Shown here piece by piece: positions 54,257-62,648 of a stretch of DNA of 64,000 nt. The translations under genes were made by a program, and so were the position numbers. Source of the DNA: Aurantiacibacter zhengii (GTDB taxonomy: Bacteria > Pseudomonadota > Alphaproteobacteria > Sphingomonadales > Sphingomonadaceae); the NCBI RefSeq assembly GCF_003584125.1, contig NZ_QXFL01000008.1:1-64000 (forward strand), given 5' to 3'. Position 1 is the first letter of the stretch. Each line of letters opens with the position of its first letter. Under the pieces are notes generated by a model. The model worked only from the letters and a program-made list of their open reading frames with translations, was not told where the DNA came from and did not search any database.

Positions 54257-55696
54257 TCAGGCCAGCACATCCTCGATACCCGGCACGGTGATCGTGCGAT
54301 CGCCGCCGAAATCCTCGTGGACCGAGATCAGGCCCGTCTTCTCCAGGTGCTCTAGCAGGCGGCGGATGCGCCCGGGGGATGCGGTACCGTAGACACGCGC
54401 TAGGTGATCCTCGTCCGGGGTGCCACTGCCGCGCGCGGCGGAAACCACGATGGCGAGATAAGGCGCAAGCACGTCGTCCGCGACGCCTTGCGCCATCTCC
54501 TCAACCCGTTCGCGCTGGCTTCCTTCCAGCAGGCCGACCCCGGCGCTGGCAAAGGCGAACAGGCGGCGGAAGGTGGGCATGTCGATATGCGCGCTGGCCA
54601 CGCCCTGCTGGCGGCAGCGGGTTGCAAAGTCGCGAAACAGCGTGCTGGCCGGGCGGAAGGTCGAGCCGTCCTCTGCCGCCATTTCGGCCAGAACGGAATC
54701 GACATCACCGGTCGCCACTTCGCGGGACAGGCTTTCCTGTGGCTCTGCGCGAGCAGCCATGCTTTCGGCCAGAGCTTCCACTGGTGGGGGAGCGGGCGGC
54801 GGGGGAGGGGGCGGCTGGTGAACTTTCTCCGCGGCTTCCTCCGCGAGGTCTGCATGGAGCAGTTCGCCCATCGCGGCAGCGTCGGCCTGCGGCAGCGGGG
54901 TGAGCGCGGCGGCGGCGTTCTTGCCGCCGGTCTTCACCTCCCCGATGTGGACCGCCACCGGGCGGCGGCTCACCGCCGGGCCAAGGCCAAGGAAATGCCC
55001 GCGCTGCAGGTCGCGGATACGCTCCGCCTGCTTGCGGTCCATGCCCAGAAGGTCCGCCGCGCGCTGCATGTCGATATCGAGGAAGGTGCGGCCCATCAGG
55101 AAGTTGCTGGCTTCCGCTGCCACATTCTTTGCAAGTTTCGCCAGGCGCTGGGTCGCCACGATGCCCGCAAGGCCACGCTTGCGGCCCCGGCACATCAGGT
55201 TGGTCATGGCAGACAGCGTCATGCGGCGGGTATCCTCGGCCATTTCCCCGGCGGCAGACGGCGCGAACATCTGCGCCTCGTCCACCACTACCAGCGCAGG
55301 ATACCAGTGCTCTCGCGGGGCATCGAACAGCGCGGTCAGGAACTGCGCGGCGCAGCGGATCTGCTGTTCCACTTCGAGGTCTTCCAGCGCCAGGACGACC
55401 GATGCGCGGTGTTGCCGGATGCGACCAGCCAGGGCCTCTATCTCGCGCGGGGAATAGCTCGCGCCTTCCACCACAACGTGATCGAAATGGTCGGCAAGGC
55501 TGACGAAATCGCCCTCGGGGTCGATGATGACCTGCTGCACCAAGCCGGCGCTTTGTTCCAGCAGGCGGCGCAGCAGGTGCGACTTGCCGCTGCCCGAGTT
55601 GCCCTGCACCAGCAGGCGCGTGGCGAGCAGTTCCTCCACATCCACCAGCACCGGCGTGCCGTGGGCGTCCGTTCCGATTTCGATGTCCGCTTTCAC
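54257..55696 (-). CDS. HerA-type (DUF87) ATPase
   Basis: 479 residues. A DUF87-like N-terminus leads to Walker A GNSGSGKSHLLRRL (about residue 33) and Walker B LVVVDEAQMFAPSA (about 137), plus the sensor/arginine stretch MCRGRKRGLAGIVATQR. The C-terminal half has a proline-rich linker (seven Pro) and a winged-helix-like tail. It belongs with hexameric ATPases, but is distinct from the DUF853 protein at 42256. Its role is unknown. The GTG start has no clear ribosome binding site. Confidence 0.88.
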   Translation of the reverse strand: MKADIEIGTDAHGTPVLVDVEELLATRLLVQGNSGSGKSHLLRRLLEQSAGLVQQVIIDPEGDFVSLADHFDHVVVEGASYSPREIEALAGRIRQHRASVVLALEDLEVEQQIRCAAQFLTALFDAPREHWYPALVVVDEAQMFAPSAAGEMAEDTRRMTLSAMTNLMCRGRKRGLAGIVATQRLAKLAKNVAAEASNFLMGRTFLDIDMQRAADLLGMDRKQAERIRDLQRGHFLGLGPAVSRRPVAVHIGEVKTGGKNAAAALTPLPQADAAAMGELLHADLAEEAAEKVHQPPPPPPPAPPPVEALAESMAARAEPQESLSREVATGDVDSVLAEMAAEDGSTFRPASTLFRDFATRCRQQGVASAHIDMPTFRRLFAFASAGVGLLEGSQRERVEEMAQGVADDVLAPYLAIVVSAARGSGTPDEDHLARVYGTASPGRIRRLLEHLEKTGLISVHEDFGGDRTITVPGIEDVLA

Positions 55697-55776
55697 GCCG
55701 GCAAGGGTAGGGATGGCAAGCGATTCGGCCTAGGGACGCAAAGGCATTTATCCCGCGATTGTTCGCATCGGGCGCA

Positions 55777-56286
55777 TCACGCGACCTGCCTTGCCTCGAT
55801 CTCGCGGATGGTATCCGCTCCCTGTTCCGCATGGATCTTCAGCTTGTTGATCGAATTGTTGCAGGCGACGGCGATCCTGGTGATTTCCTCCTGGTAATGC
55901 TTCAGCTTCATCGGATGGAAATGGGCAAGGGTCGTCGCCGTGACCTTGCACCTGTCGGGTCCCAGCGACTCGATGCGATAGCTTTCGACGGTCTTCATCA
56001 ACCTCGCGCCCAGTTCCGTTGGCAGCGGAGATTCGAAGCTGTAGGAACGGTTCGGCACGGCCTCCAACTCGCGAACGGTGAAGGTCAGGTCGGGAAGCAT
56101 ATCCACCACCATTTCGTAAGTCGCATCGCCCGTTCGCGTGATGACGCCCACTTCAGCCTTGTGATGGCGCGAATCGGCGAAGTTCACCATCGCGTAGACA
56201 TCTTGGGCGGAGCGTTCGATTTCCGCATCCATCTCGATCTCTACCGGATCTTCCGGTGCCATTTTCGGTTTGAACAATCCAAGCAT
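55777..56286 (-). CDS. SRPBCC-family protein
   Basis: 169 residues. The pattern IEMDAEIERSAQDVYAMVNFADSRHHKAEVG opens a START/Bet v1-like (SRPBCC) ligand-binding fold, and the strands continue through VTATTLAHFHPMK. Such proteins bind hydrophobic ligands or act in polyketide cyclisation. No ligand is evident. It lies between the HerA-like and the ATP-grasp ligase genes. Confidence 0.75.
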   Translation of the reverse strand: MLGLFKPKMAPEDPVEIEMDAEIERSAQDVYAMVNFADSRHHKAEVGVITRTGDATYEMVVDMLPDLTFTVRELEAVPNRSYSFESPLPTELGARLMKTVESYRIESLGPDRCKVTATTLAHFHPMKLKHYQEEITRIAVACNNSINKLKIHAEQGADTIREIEARQVA

Positions 56287-56375
56287 CGGTGCAGCCCCCT
56301 ATGTGGTATCCGGCAGGATGCGCCGGTTCGGTTGCCGTTACGCTACGTGCGTTGGTTAACGGTCGGGTGGCAAGA

Positions 56376-57392
56376 TCAGCAGTCCTCGCCCGCCATGATC
56401 AGCCTGCCGCGCAGGCCCTGCAGTGTGGTGTTCTGGATCTCGATGCCGGGGTGGGCATTCACCTCGATCACCATCGGGCCCTCGTACACATCGTGCACGA
56501 TATCGACGCCGCAATAGCCAAGACCCACCGCCGGGCCGCTGTGGGCGGCGATGTCGAGCACTTCCTTCCAGTGCGGCACTTTGAAGCCGATCAGTTTTTG
56601 GCCGGTATCGGGGTGATGGGTGATGACTTTCTTGCCCTGCTTGGCACGGAAGATAACGCCCGTTTCCAGGTTCACACCGGCCCCGATGCCGCCCTGGTGC
56701 AGGTTGGCCTTGCCGTCCGACTGGTTGGTGGGAAAGCGAGCCATCGCCATCAGCGGGATCGTGCCCCGGCAGATCACCCGTACATCCGGCAGACCGTCGT
56801 CCACCAGGAAGGCGAAGGCGGGGTCTGCGATGATCAGCGGTTCTATCAGTGCGGCATCGTCGGATGCGGCATCGCCCGAGAACTGTCCGTCGACGATTCG
56901 GCGCACGTGGTTTTGCACATCGTCGGGCGTGATCGGCTTGCCCGAGCCTTTCAGCCAGTTGCGCCCTTCCTTGCGCACCGCCAGCAGGATGCCGTCGCCC
57001 TGGGATCCGCGCGCCGGTTTTATCGCCCAGGCATCGGGCAGGATCTTCTCGGGGTCGAAGCTGCTAAGCTGACCATAGCCGGAGACCACGGCTATGGTTC
57101 CGGAGGTTTTCACGCCGTGCTCCACCAACGCCACCTTGGCCGCCACCTTGTCGCGCGCCCGTTCGATCGCGTGGCGCGGGTTGTACTTGGCGATGATTGC
57201 GTTGCGCAGGTTGATGCCCAATATTTCGTCCACCACGATTTCGTCCACCACCGGGATGGAGGAATCCAAGGAGGGCGGGTTCGACGATTCGTTCGAGGCT
57301 ATTCCGCCAGCCGAACAGTGCGGCAAGGCTGCCATCCTCTCGCTGGGCAGATGGCGCGGGCGGCGTGTCAGCAGGGTCATCGGGTTGAACAT
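56376..57392 (-). CDS. Alpha-L-glutamate ligase-like ATP-grasp protein
   Basis: 338 residues. RimK-related ATP-grasp enzymes join amino acids to peptides or surface molecules using ATP. After a variable N-terminus, the core begins at ILGINLRNAIIAKYNPRHAI, followed by DAWAIKPARGSQGDGI (ATP-grasp lysine and glycine loop), EPLIIADPAFAF and VIEVNAHPG. The ATG at 57392 has AGGA seven bases upstream; the ATG at 57416 is an alternative. Its 5' 329 bases overlap the 7TM gene in another frame. Ligases of this type are usually found beside 7TM proteins of the adjacent kind (established association). Confidence 0.8.
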   Translation of the reverse strand: MFNPMTLLTRRPRHLPSERMAALPHCSAGGIASNESSNPPSLDSSIPVVDEIVVDEILGINLRNAIIAKYNPRHAIERARDKVAAKVALVEHGVKTSGTIAVVSGYGQLSSFDPEKILPDAWAIKPARGSQGDGILLAVRKEGRNWLKGSGKPITPDDVQNHVRRIVDGQFSGDAASDDAALIEPLIIADPAFAFLVDDGLPDVRVICRGTIPLMAMARFPTNQSDGKANLHQGGIGAGVNLETGVIFRAKQGKKVITHHPDTGQKLIGFKVPHWKEVLDIAAHSGPAVGLGYCGVDIVHDVYEGPMVIEVNAHPGIEIQNTTLQGLRGRLIMAGEDC

Positions 57393-58494
57393 GGGTCTGT
57401 CCTGGCTGGGTGGCATGGATTTCGGCGCGGATGCGATCCCAGTCGACCGCTGTCAGGCGACCGGGCGTAGAGCGTGCAGGTTCGGGGCCGCTCTGGTCGG
57501 CGTTCGCGCCGTCGGTAGCGGTGAGGGGTATTGCGAAGGGTGAAATCGCGGGGGCAGGCACCGCGTCGTCATCGACCCTTGTCGCTTCGGAGGGTGCAGT
57601 TCCGTCTGTCTCCTCCGCGTCCTGCCGGTCGATCTCGGCGCGGGCGGCCAGCATTTCTCCGATTTCCTCGATCTCGTGGGCGGAGGGTTCCTTGCCCATG
57701 CGCAGCATCCAGCTCTCGTACCAGATCGGGAAGAAACGACCGATCTCGGTCATGCGCAGGCCCCGGTAGCGGCCAAGGATGGTAATCGCGACGGCGGCAA
57801 AGCCGGGCAGTAGCAGCGGCGAGACCTCGATCAGGCGCAGCGCCAGTTCGCTAACCATCACGAACTGGATGACCAGCGCCAGCATCATGGTGTTGAAGGC
57901 GATATGCGCGGCCTCGAAATAGCCGTCCTTTTCCCACTGGCGCCACCAGCGCTCCACCACCAGCGCGGTGACAACCACGGGCATGGCGTCGACCTGCAGG
58001 TTGGTATCGAGAATACCCTGAAGAGCGGCGAGCACGAACACCACCAGCGAAATCAGCACGCCTAAAAAGCCCACGCGGGTCATCCGCAGCTTCAGCAGCG
58101 ACGGGGCTACGACCATGCCGATGGCAACTGCTGTGCACAGCACGATGGGACCGAACACCGGACCGATCTGCAGGAAGGCGAGCGCAATGAGCATCGGTGT
58201 GAACAGGCCGAATGCCTTCATCCCGATGAAACTGCGCGCCAATACCACCAGGAAACTGCCGATGGGCAGTACCATCAGCAGGTTCGAAGGCTTCAGGCCC
58301 CAGATTGCCTGGGATACGGCAATGCCGCCTAGCGCCGATGGCATGGAGAGCGGATTGCGGGTGTTGCTGATGCCCCACAGCGCCAGCGCGCCCAGCACCG
58401 CGAACACCGCCATGCCGATATAGGCCGGGCGACGCACCTGCGGCGTGGCGCGTTCCCACGCCCGCATGAGGAAATCTATCCGGTTAGAAAACAT
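57064..58494 (-). CDS. 7TM protein of the type linked to ATP-grasp ligases
   Basis: 476 residues as read. Seven membrane helices (about residues 22-255) include the typical GLFTPMLIALAF and TRVGFLGVLISLVVF stretches of the 7TM domain usually fused to an inactive transglutaminase; here that transglutaminase is absent. A long acidic tail (about 290-390) follows. The last ~110 codons overlap the ligase gene in a different frame and look like a shadow (Gly/Arg rich), so the true end may be earlier or a frameshift may be present. The ATG overlaps the outer membrane protein stop by 11 bases. Confidence 0.7.
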   Translation of the reverse strand: MFSNRIDFLMRAWERATPQVRRPAYIGMAVFAVLGALALWGISNTRNPLSMPSALGGIAVSQAIWGLKPSNLLMVLPIGSFLVVLARSFIGMKAFGLFTPMLIALAFLQIGPVFGPIVLCTAVAIGMVVAPSLLKLRMTRVGFLGVLISLVVFVLAALQGILDTNLQVDAMPVVVTALVVERWWRQWEKDGYFEAAHIAFNTMMLALVIQFVMVSELALRLIEVSPLLLPGFAAVAITILGRYRGLRMTEIGRFFPIWYESWMLRMGKEPSAHEIEEIGEMLAARAEIDRQDAEETDGTAPSEATRVDDDAVPAPAISPFAIPLTATDGANADQSGPEPARSTPGRLTAVDWDRIRAEIHATQPGQTHVQPDDPADTPPAPSAQREDGSLAALFGWRNSLERIVEPALLGFLHPGGGRNRGGRNIGHQPAQRNHRQVQPAPRDRTGARQGGGQGGVGGARRENLRNHSRGLRLWSA

Positions 58495-59437
58495 ATCCGA
58501 CGGACAGGCTCAGCCGGTAACCTTCGCGTGTGCGCAGGGGATCGTTGGAGGTGCCGAAGAGGTACTTCGCCTCGGCTTCGATACGCCACGGACCGGGCCA
58601 CCAGAGGAATTCGACCTCGGGCACGATCTGCGTATCGTCGCGCGGGATGCCGCCGGGCGTCATGCGGCCGCGGAACTGCGTATGGCGCAGCTCGATTGCG
58701 GGGCGAACGCGCAGGTTGTCGGTGATCGGGCGGGTGTAGGACAGGGAAGCGGATTCGCGGGTGTAGGCGCGCTCCGGGTTGTCCGAATCGATTTCCTCGG
58801 TCCGCAGGTCGACGCCGACATAGTGATAACGGCCGATACGGTGGCGATAGTCGACATCCACGCGCACCCCATCGCCTTCCGAGGCGGTGCCGCCGGGACC
58901 ATCGGTGTCGGCATATTCCCGCTCTCGCCAGGTTACCGTGGCGCGCACGCGGTGGTCGAGCACGGGCTGGTATTCGATGCGGATGGAGGCCTGCACCTCG
59001 TCGGTGTCGCTGCTTTCCACGCTCACAAGGTCATCGTACACGCGGCCCTGCAGGCGTATCGCCCAGTCGTCGCCCAGCTCCTGTTCGACGGAGGCGGTAA
59101 AGCGATCGCGGTCGTACCGGTCGCGGCCCGTCGCGTTGCCGAAGCGTTCGACCTGGATGCGGTCGGCCTCCAGGGTGATGCTGGTGGAATCGTCCTTCAG
59201 TTCCACGCCGACCTGTCCGCGCAGGTAGCCGCCGTCGCCCACAATGATCAGCTCGTCATCACGATCCCTGCTCTGCGAGGTGACCATGCCGACTTCGATG
59301 CGGGCGTAGGGATCCAGCTCCCAGTCGCCTTCGTCCGATTGTGCCTGAACCGGAAGCGCGGGCAGCAATATCGTCAACATGACGATGGCTGCGGCAAGCG
59401 CGCGCCGGGTGTGGAAATGAAGTGGCTTCCCCTGCAT
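58484..59437 (-). CDS. Outer membrane beta-barrel protein, first gene of the 7TM-ligase set
   Basis: 317 residues. The signal peptide ends at about residue 32 (LPVQAQ). The mature protein has alternating strands ending in an aromatic residue (GYRLSLSVGYVF at the C-terminus, as in outer membrane barrels), with charged turns and no cysteine. It overlaps the 7TM start by 11 bases, so it is probably made together with the 7TM protein and the ligase. The function is unknown. An inverted repeat GGTTTAG / CTAAACC (59461-59486) lies 24 bases upstream. Confidence 0.75.
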   Translation of the reverse strand: MQGKPLHFHTRRALAAAIVMLTILLPALPVQAQSDEGDWELDPYARIEVGMVTSQSRDRDDELIIVGDGGYLRGQVGVELKDDSTSITLEADRIQVERFGNATGRDRYDRDRFTASVEQELGDDWAIRLQGRVYDDLVSVESSDTDEVQASIRIEYQPVLDHRVRATVTWREREYADTDGPGGTASEGDGVRVDVDYRHRIGRYHYVGVDLRTEEIDSDNPERAYTRESASLSYTRPITDNLRVRPAIELRHTQFRGRMTPGGIPRDDTQIVPEVEFLWWPGPWRIEAEAKYLFGTSNDPLRTREGYRLSLSVGYVF

Positions 59438-59460
59438 CTCAGGGGGATTACGCAGCCAAT

Positions 59461-59486
59461 GGTTTAGACTTTGCTAACCCTAAACC
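59461..59486 (-). promoter_or_regulatory. Inverted repeat upstream of the outer membrane protein gene
   Basis: GGTTTAG (59461-59467) and CTAAACC (59480-59486) pair over 7 bp with a 12-base spacer, 24 bases upstream of the ATG at 59437. It could be an operator for the three-gene module. Confidence 0.35.
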
Positions 59487-59561
59487 GAAAGGATTTCTCG
59501 CACATGGAGCGGGGCCGCGCAGTTATCCTATTCGGTGAATTTCCGAAATCAATTTAGCCAC

Positions 59562-61913
59562 TCAGAGTGGGTTGCCGTCCCGGTCGCGAAAGATCTCTCG
59601 GCGGCCCACGTGGTTGGCGGGGCCGACCAGACCCTCTTCTTCCATCCGCTCGATCCACTTGGCGGCGGTGTTGTAGCCCACGCCCATCTGGCGTTGCAGC
59701 CACGATCCGCTGGCCTTCTGGTTCTCGATCACGATCTGGCACGCCTGGCGATACTTGCGCTCTTCCGGGTTGTCGCTGGCGGTGAACTCGTCCTCGAAGT
59801 TGAAGCCGCCATCTTCCGGCTCCTCGGTAACCGAATCGATGTAGGCAGGCTCACCCTGGGCGCGCCAGTGATCGGCCACCTTCTCCACTTCCTCGTCGGA
59901 GACGAAGGGTCCGTGCACGCGCTGGATGGCGCCGGTGTTGGGCTTGAACAGCATGTCGCCCTTGCCCAGCAACTGCTCCGCGCCCTGTTCGCCCAGGATC
60001 GTGCGGCTGTCGATGCGACTGGTGACGTTGAAGCTGATGCGTGTTGGCAGGTTCGCCTTGATCACGCCAGTGATAACGTCGACCGAGGGGCGCTGCGTCG
60101 CCATGATGAGGTGGATGCCTGCCGCACGCGATTTCTGCGAAAGGCGCTGGATCAGCACTTCGATCTCCTTGCCCACGGTCACCATGAGGTCCGCCAGTTC
60201 GTCCACGATCAGCACGATCTGCGGCAGCACTTCGTAATCGAGTTCCGCCTCTTCCACGATCGCTTCGCCCGTATCGGGGTCGTAGCCGGTCTGCACGGTG
60301 CGCTTCAGCGGCTTGCCCTTGGCGGCGGCGGCAGCCACGCGCTCGTTGAAGCCATGGAGGTTGCGCGCGCCGATCTCGCTCATCATGCGATAGCGCTTCT
60401 CCATCTCTTCCACCGCCCATTTCAGCGAACGGACCGACTTGTGCGGCTCCGTCACCACCGGGGCGAGCAGATGGGGGATGTCGTCGTAGCTTTTCAGCTC
60501 CAGCACCTTGGGATCGATCAGGATCAGGCGGCACTCGGCAGGGGTGAACTTGTAGAGCAGGCTCAGCAGGATGGCGTTGAGGCCAACCGACTTGCCCGAG
60601 CCGGTGGTGCCCGCCACCAGCAGGTGCGGCATGGCGGCAAGGTCGGCTACTACCGGATCGCCGGAAATGCCCTTGCCGAGGATAATCGGCAGGTTGCCCT
60701 TGGCATCGACGAAAGCCTCGCTCTCGCACAGTTCCTTGAAGCTGACGGTCTGGCGGTTGGCGTTGGGCAGTTCGATGCCCATCACGGTCTTGCCCGGAAT
60801 GGAGGCCACGCGCGCGCTGATCGCGCTCATGTTGCGGGCGATGTCTTCGGCCAGCCCGATCACGCGGCTGGCCTTGATGCCCGGTGCGGGCTCCAGCTCG
60901 TACATGGTGACGACCGGCCCGGTCTTCACCGCGGTGATCTCGCCCTTGACGTTGAAATCATCGAGCACGGTCTCGAGCAGGCGGGCGTTGCGTTCCAGCG
61001 CCAGCTTGTCGAGCGGCGGCGCCTTGTCGACGGTGGCATCTTCCAGCAGGTCAATGCTGGGAAGGGCATAGTCGGCGAACATGTCGGGTTGCTGCGCCTT
61101 TGGCGATGGCTTCGCCCGGCGCGGCGGTGCGGCAGGATCGGTAATCTCCACCGGGCGGCGCTCGGCGATTTCGAGAGGGGCACGATCGTCCGCTTCGTCG
61201 GCATCGGACCGTGCCTTGCTGCGCCGGGCATTTGACCGTTTCGGTTCGTTGGGCTTGAACGGATTTGCCGGAGCGGTAAGACGGGGCAGGGAGCCTGCCC
61301 AGTGCGGCAATGTCAGCAAGCTGGCCCAGTCCACCGCGAACACGCGGCCCGCCAGCAAAGCGCCCGCGCCCAGGCAGGCAAGACCGCCCGCCAGCATGGC
61401 CCAGAACCGGCCTGCCTCCGGCAACAGTCCCGCAAGCGCGCCCACCACGCCTTCGCCCAGCAGGCCGGCAAGGCCGCCGAAACCTGCAGGCCAGCTATGC
61501 TCGCGCGGGTTCGTGACCAGCGAGACGGCGGTGGCAAGCAGCACCATTGCCACCAGCAGCACGGCCACGGTGCGCCACCACGCGCCGCCCCAGTGCTCGT
61601 CCTCGTCCGCATCGCGCCACAGCTTGCGGGCAAAGACATAGGTGAGCGGCAGGAAGAGCACCGACACCCAGCCGAAGGCCGTGAGCGCCAGATCGGCCAC
61701 GAAGGCGCCGGGCGCGCCCATCCAGTTCTCGATGGTGTCGCCCGCGGCGGTGGAGAGCGAGGGGTCGGTCTGGCTGTAGCTGACCAGCGATATTGCCAGG
61801 AACGCGGTGAAGACAAACAGCAGTACCGCGCCCGTCAGCTGCGCGCTGCGGGCAAGCGACCGGCGAAACGCGGCGCGCCAGTCTGCATTCTGTTTGGCGG
61901 CCCTGCTGGCCAT
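59562..61913 (-). CDS. ftsK: DNA translocase FtsK
   Basis: 783 residues. FtsK anchors at the septum and moves DNA during division. Four membrane helices occupy about residues 25-190. A short linker leads to the motor: Walker A GTTGSGKSVGLNAILL, Walker B IVLIVDELADLM and the arginine-rich VIKANLPTRISF. The C-terminal gamma winged helix is KASGSWLQRQMGVGYNTAAKWIERMEEE. The ATG at 61913 is the start. It is a FtsK of modest length, with a short linker. Confidence 0.96.
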   Translation of the reverse strand: MASRAAKQNADWRAAFRRSLARSAQLTGAVLLFVFTAFLAISLVSYSQTDPSLSTAAGDTIENWMGAPGAFVADLALTAFGWVSVLFLPLTYVFARKLWRDADEDEHWGGAWWRTVAVLLVAMVLLATAVSLVTNPREHSWPAGFGGLAGLLGEGVVGALAGLLPEAGRFWAMLAGGLACLGAGALLAGRVFAVDWASLLTLPHWAGSLPRLTAPANPFKPNEPKRSNARRSKARSDADEADDRAPLEIAERRPVEITDPAAPPRRAKPSPKAQQPDMFADYALPSIDLLEDATVDKAPPLDKLALERNARLLETVLDDFNVKGEITAVKTGPVVTMYELEPAPGIKASRVIGLAEDIARNMSAISARVASIPGKTVMGIELPNANRQTVSFKELCESEAFVDAKGNLPIILGKGISGDPVVADLAAMPHLLVAGTTGSGKSVGLNAILLSLLYKFTPAECRLILIDPKVLELKSYDDIPHLLAPVVTEPHKSVRSLKWAVEEMEKRYRMMSEIGARNLHGFNERVAAAAAKGKPLKRTVQTGYDPDTGEAIVEEAELDYEVLPQIVLIVDELADLMVTVGKEIEVLIQRLSQKSRAAGIHLIMATQRPSVDVITGVIKANLPTRISFNVTSRIDSRTILGEQGAEQLLGKGDMLFKPNTGAIQRVHGPFVSDEEVEKVADHWRAQGEPAYIDSVTEEPEDGGFNFEDEFTASDNPEERKYRQACQIVIENQKASGSWLQRQMGVGYNTAAKWIERMEEEGLVGPANHVGRREIFRDRDGNPL

Positions 61914-61994
61914 GACAAATTCCCCAACGATGCGTCCCGACCGGCAGAATCCCACAGCGGGACTCCGGGGTCAAATTGTTTTGGGTTTGTTTTG

Positions 61995-62089
61995 CGCACC
62001 TGCCTCCGCAGGTGCGTCCTCGCTAGATGCGCTCCGCTTCGCTGCGCGCCCGCTGCGGGCGGGCGTTCGCCCTTGCGGCCCTGTGGGCC
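61995..62089. repeat. Cluster of GC-rich hairpins
   Basis: Four small inverted repeats lie in about 95 bases: CGCACCTGC/GCAGGTGCG (61995-62016), CGCCCG/CGGGCG (62047-62061), GGGCG/CGCCC (62061-62072) and GGCCC/GGGCC (62077-62089). They are between the thiE-like gene stop (62092) and ftsK (start 61913). The cluster may be a repetitive extragenic element or a transcript end. Confidence 0.5.
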
Positions 62090-62091
62090 GT

Positions 62092-62628
62092 TCAGGAAAG
62101 GCCGTCTATGGCGGCCCAGCGAAGCCAGCCAAGCCTGCGCGCGCTGGCGCTTGTCATTCCCCCCAGTGCGATGACGGGCATCCGGGCATGGTTGGCCAAT
62201 GTGCGAAACCTCGCTGGTCCCAGCACCTTCCCGCCGGGGTGCGAGCGGGTGGGAAACACCGGGGAAAGCATCACCGCATCGGCACCAAGCCGGTTGGCCT
62301 GCGCCATTTCGCGCATGTCGTGGACGGTGGCCACGGCGATCATGTCAGCCCTCGTCGGATAGATTGACAGCGGCGCGCCATAGACACCGTCCGCGCCCCA
62401 TTCGCGCGCCGTCAGCGTCGAATCCGACAGGATGACGAGGTGCCCTGCGCGCCGGGCGATAGTAGCCAGCATGTCGAAGCGGGCGAGGCGTTCGGCAGGC
62501 GGAAGGTGGTAATGGCGATAGACGAAACCCACCTGCTCTCGGAAATCGTCCAGCCGCGCTTCCAGCACCGCGTCGTTGCGCTCGTCCGAAAGCAGCCACA
62601 GGTTCGGCAGGGACTGGAAACCATTCAT
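62092..62628 (-). CDS. Thiamine-phosphate synthase-like (ThiE/TenI) protein
   Basis: 178 residues. A TIM-barrel TMP synthase pattern is seen in GADAVMLSPVFPTRSHPGG, VIALGGMT and the region around LVILSDS. It is shorter than typical ThiE (about 210), so it may be a TenI-like or divergent enzyme rather than a full thiamine-phosphate synthase. No other thi gene is near. It diverges from yggS across only 20 bases, which hold the palindrome GCGCTATAGCGC. Confidence 0.75.
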   Translation of the reverse strand: MNGFQSLPNLWLLSDERNDAVLEARLDDFREQVGFVYRHYHLPPAERLARFDMLATIARRAGHLVILSDSTLTAREWGADGVYGAPLSIYPTRADMIAVATVHDMREMAQANRLGADAVMLSPVFPTRSHPGGKVLGPARFRTLANHARMPVIALGGMTSASARRLGWLRWAAIDGLS

Positions 62629-62632
62629 GGCA

Positions 62633-62644
62633 GCGCTATAGCGC
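62633..62644. promoter_or_regulatory. 12-bp palindrome in the thiE-like/yggS gap
   Basis: GCGCTATAGCGC is perfectly palindromic and fills 12 of the 20 bases between the two divergent start codons. The promoters of both genes must overlap it or lie inside the opposite gene. Confidence 0.4.
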
Positions 62645-62648
62645 GCCC

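Noticed and set aside
59526-59561. Extra coding sequence between the outer membrane protein and ftsK
   Set aside because: No protein-like frame or ribosome binding site was found in this short gap.
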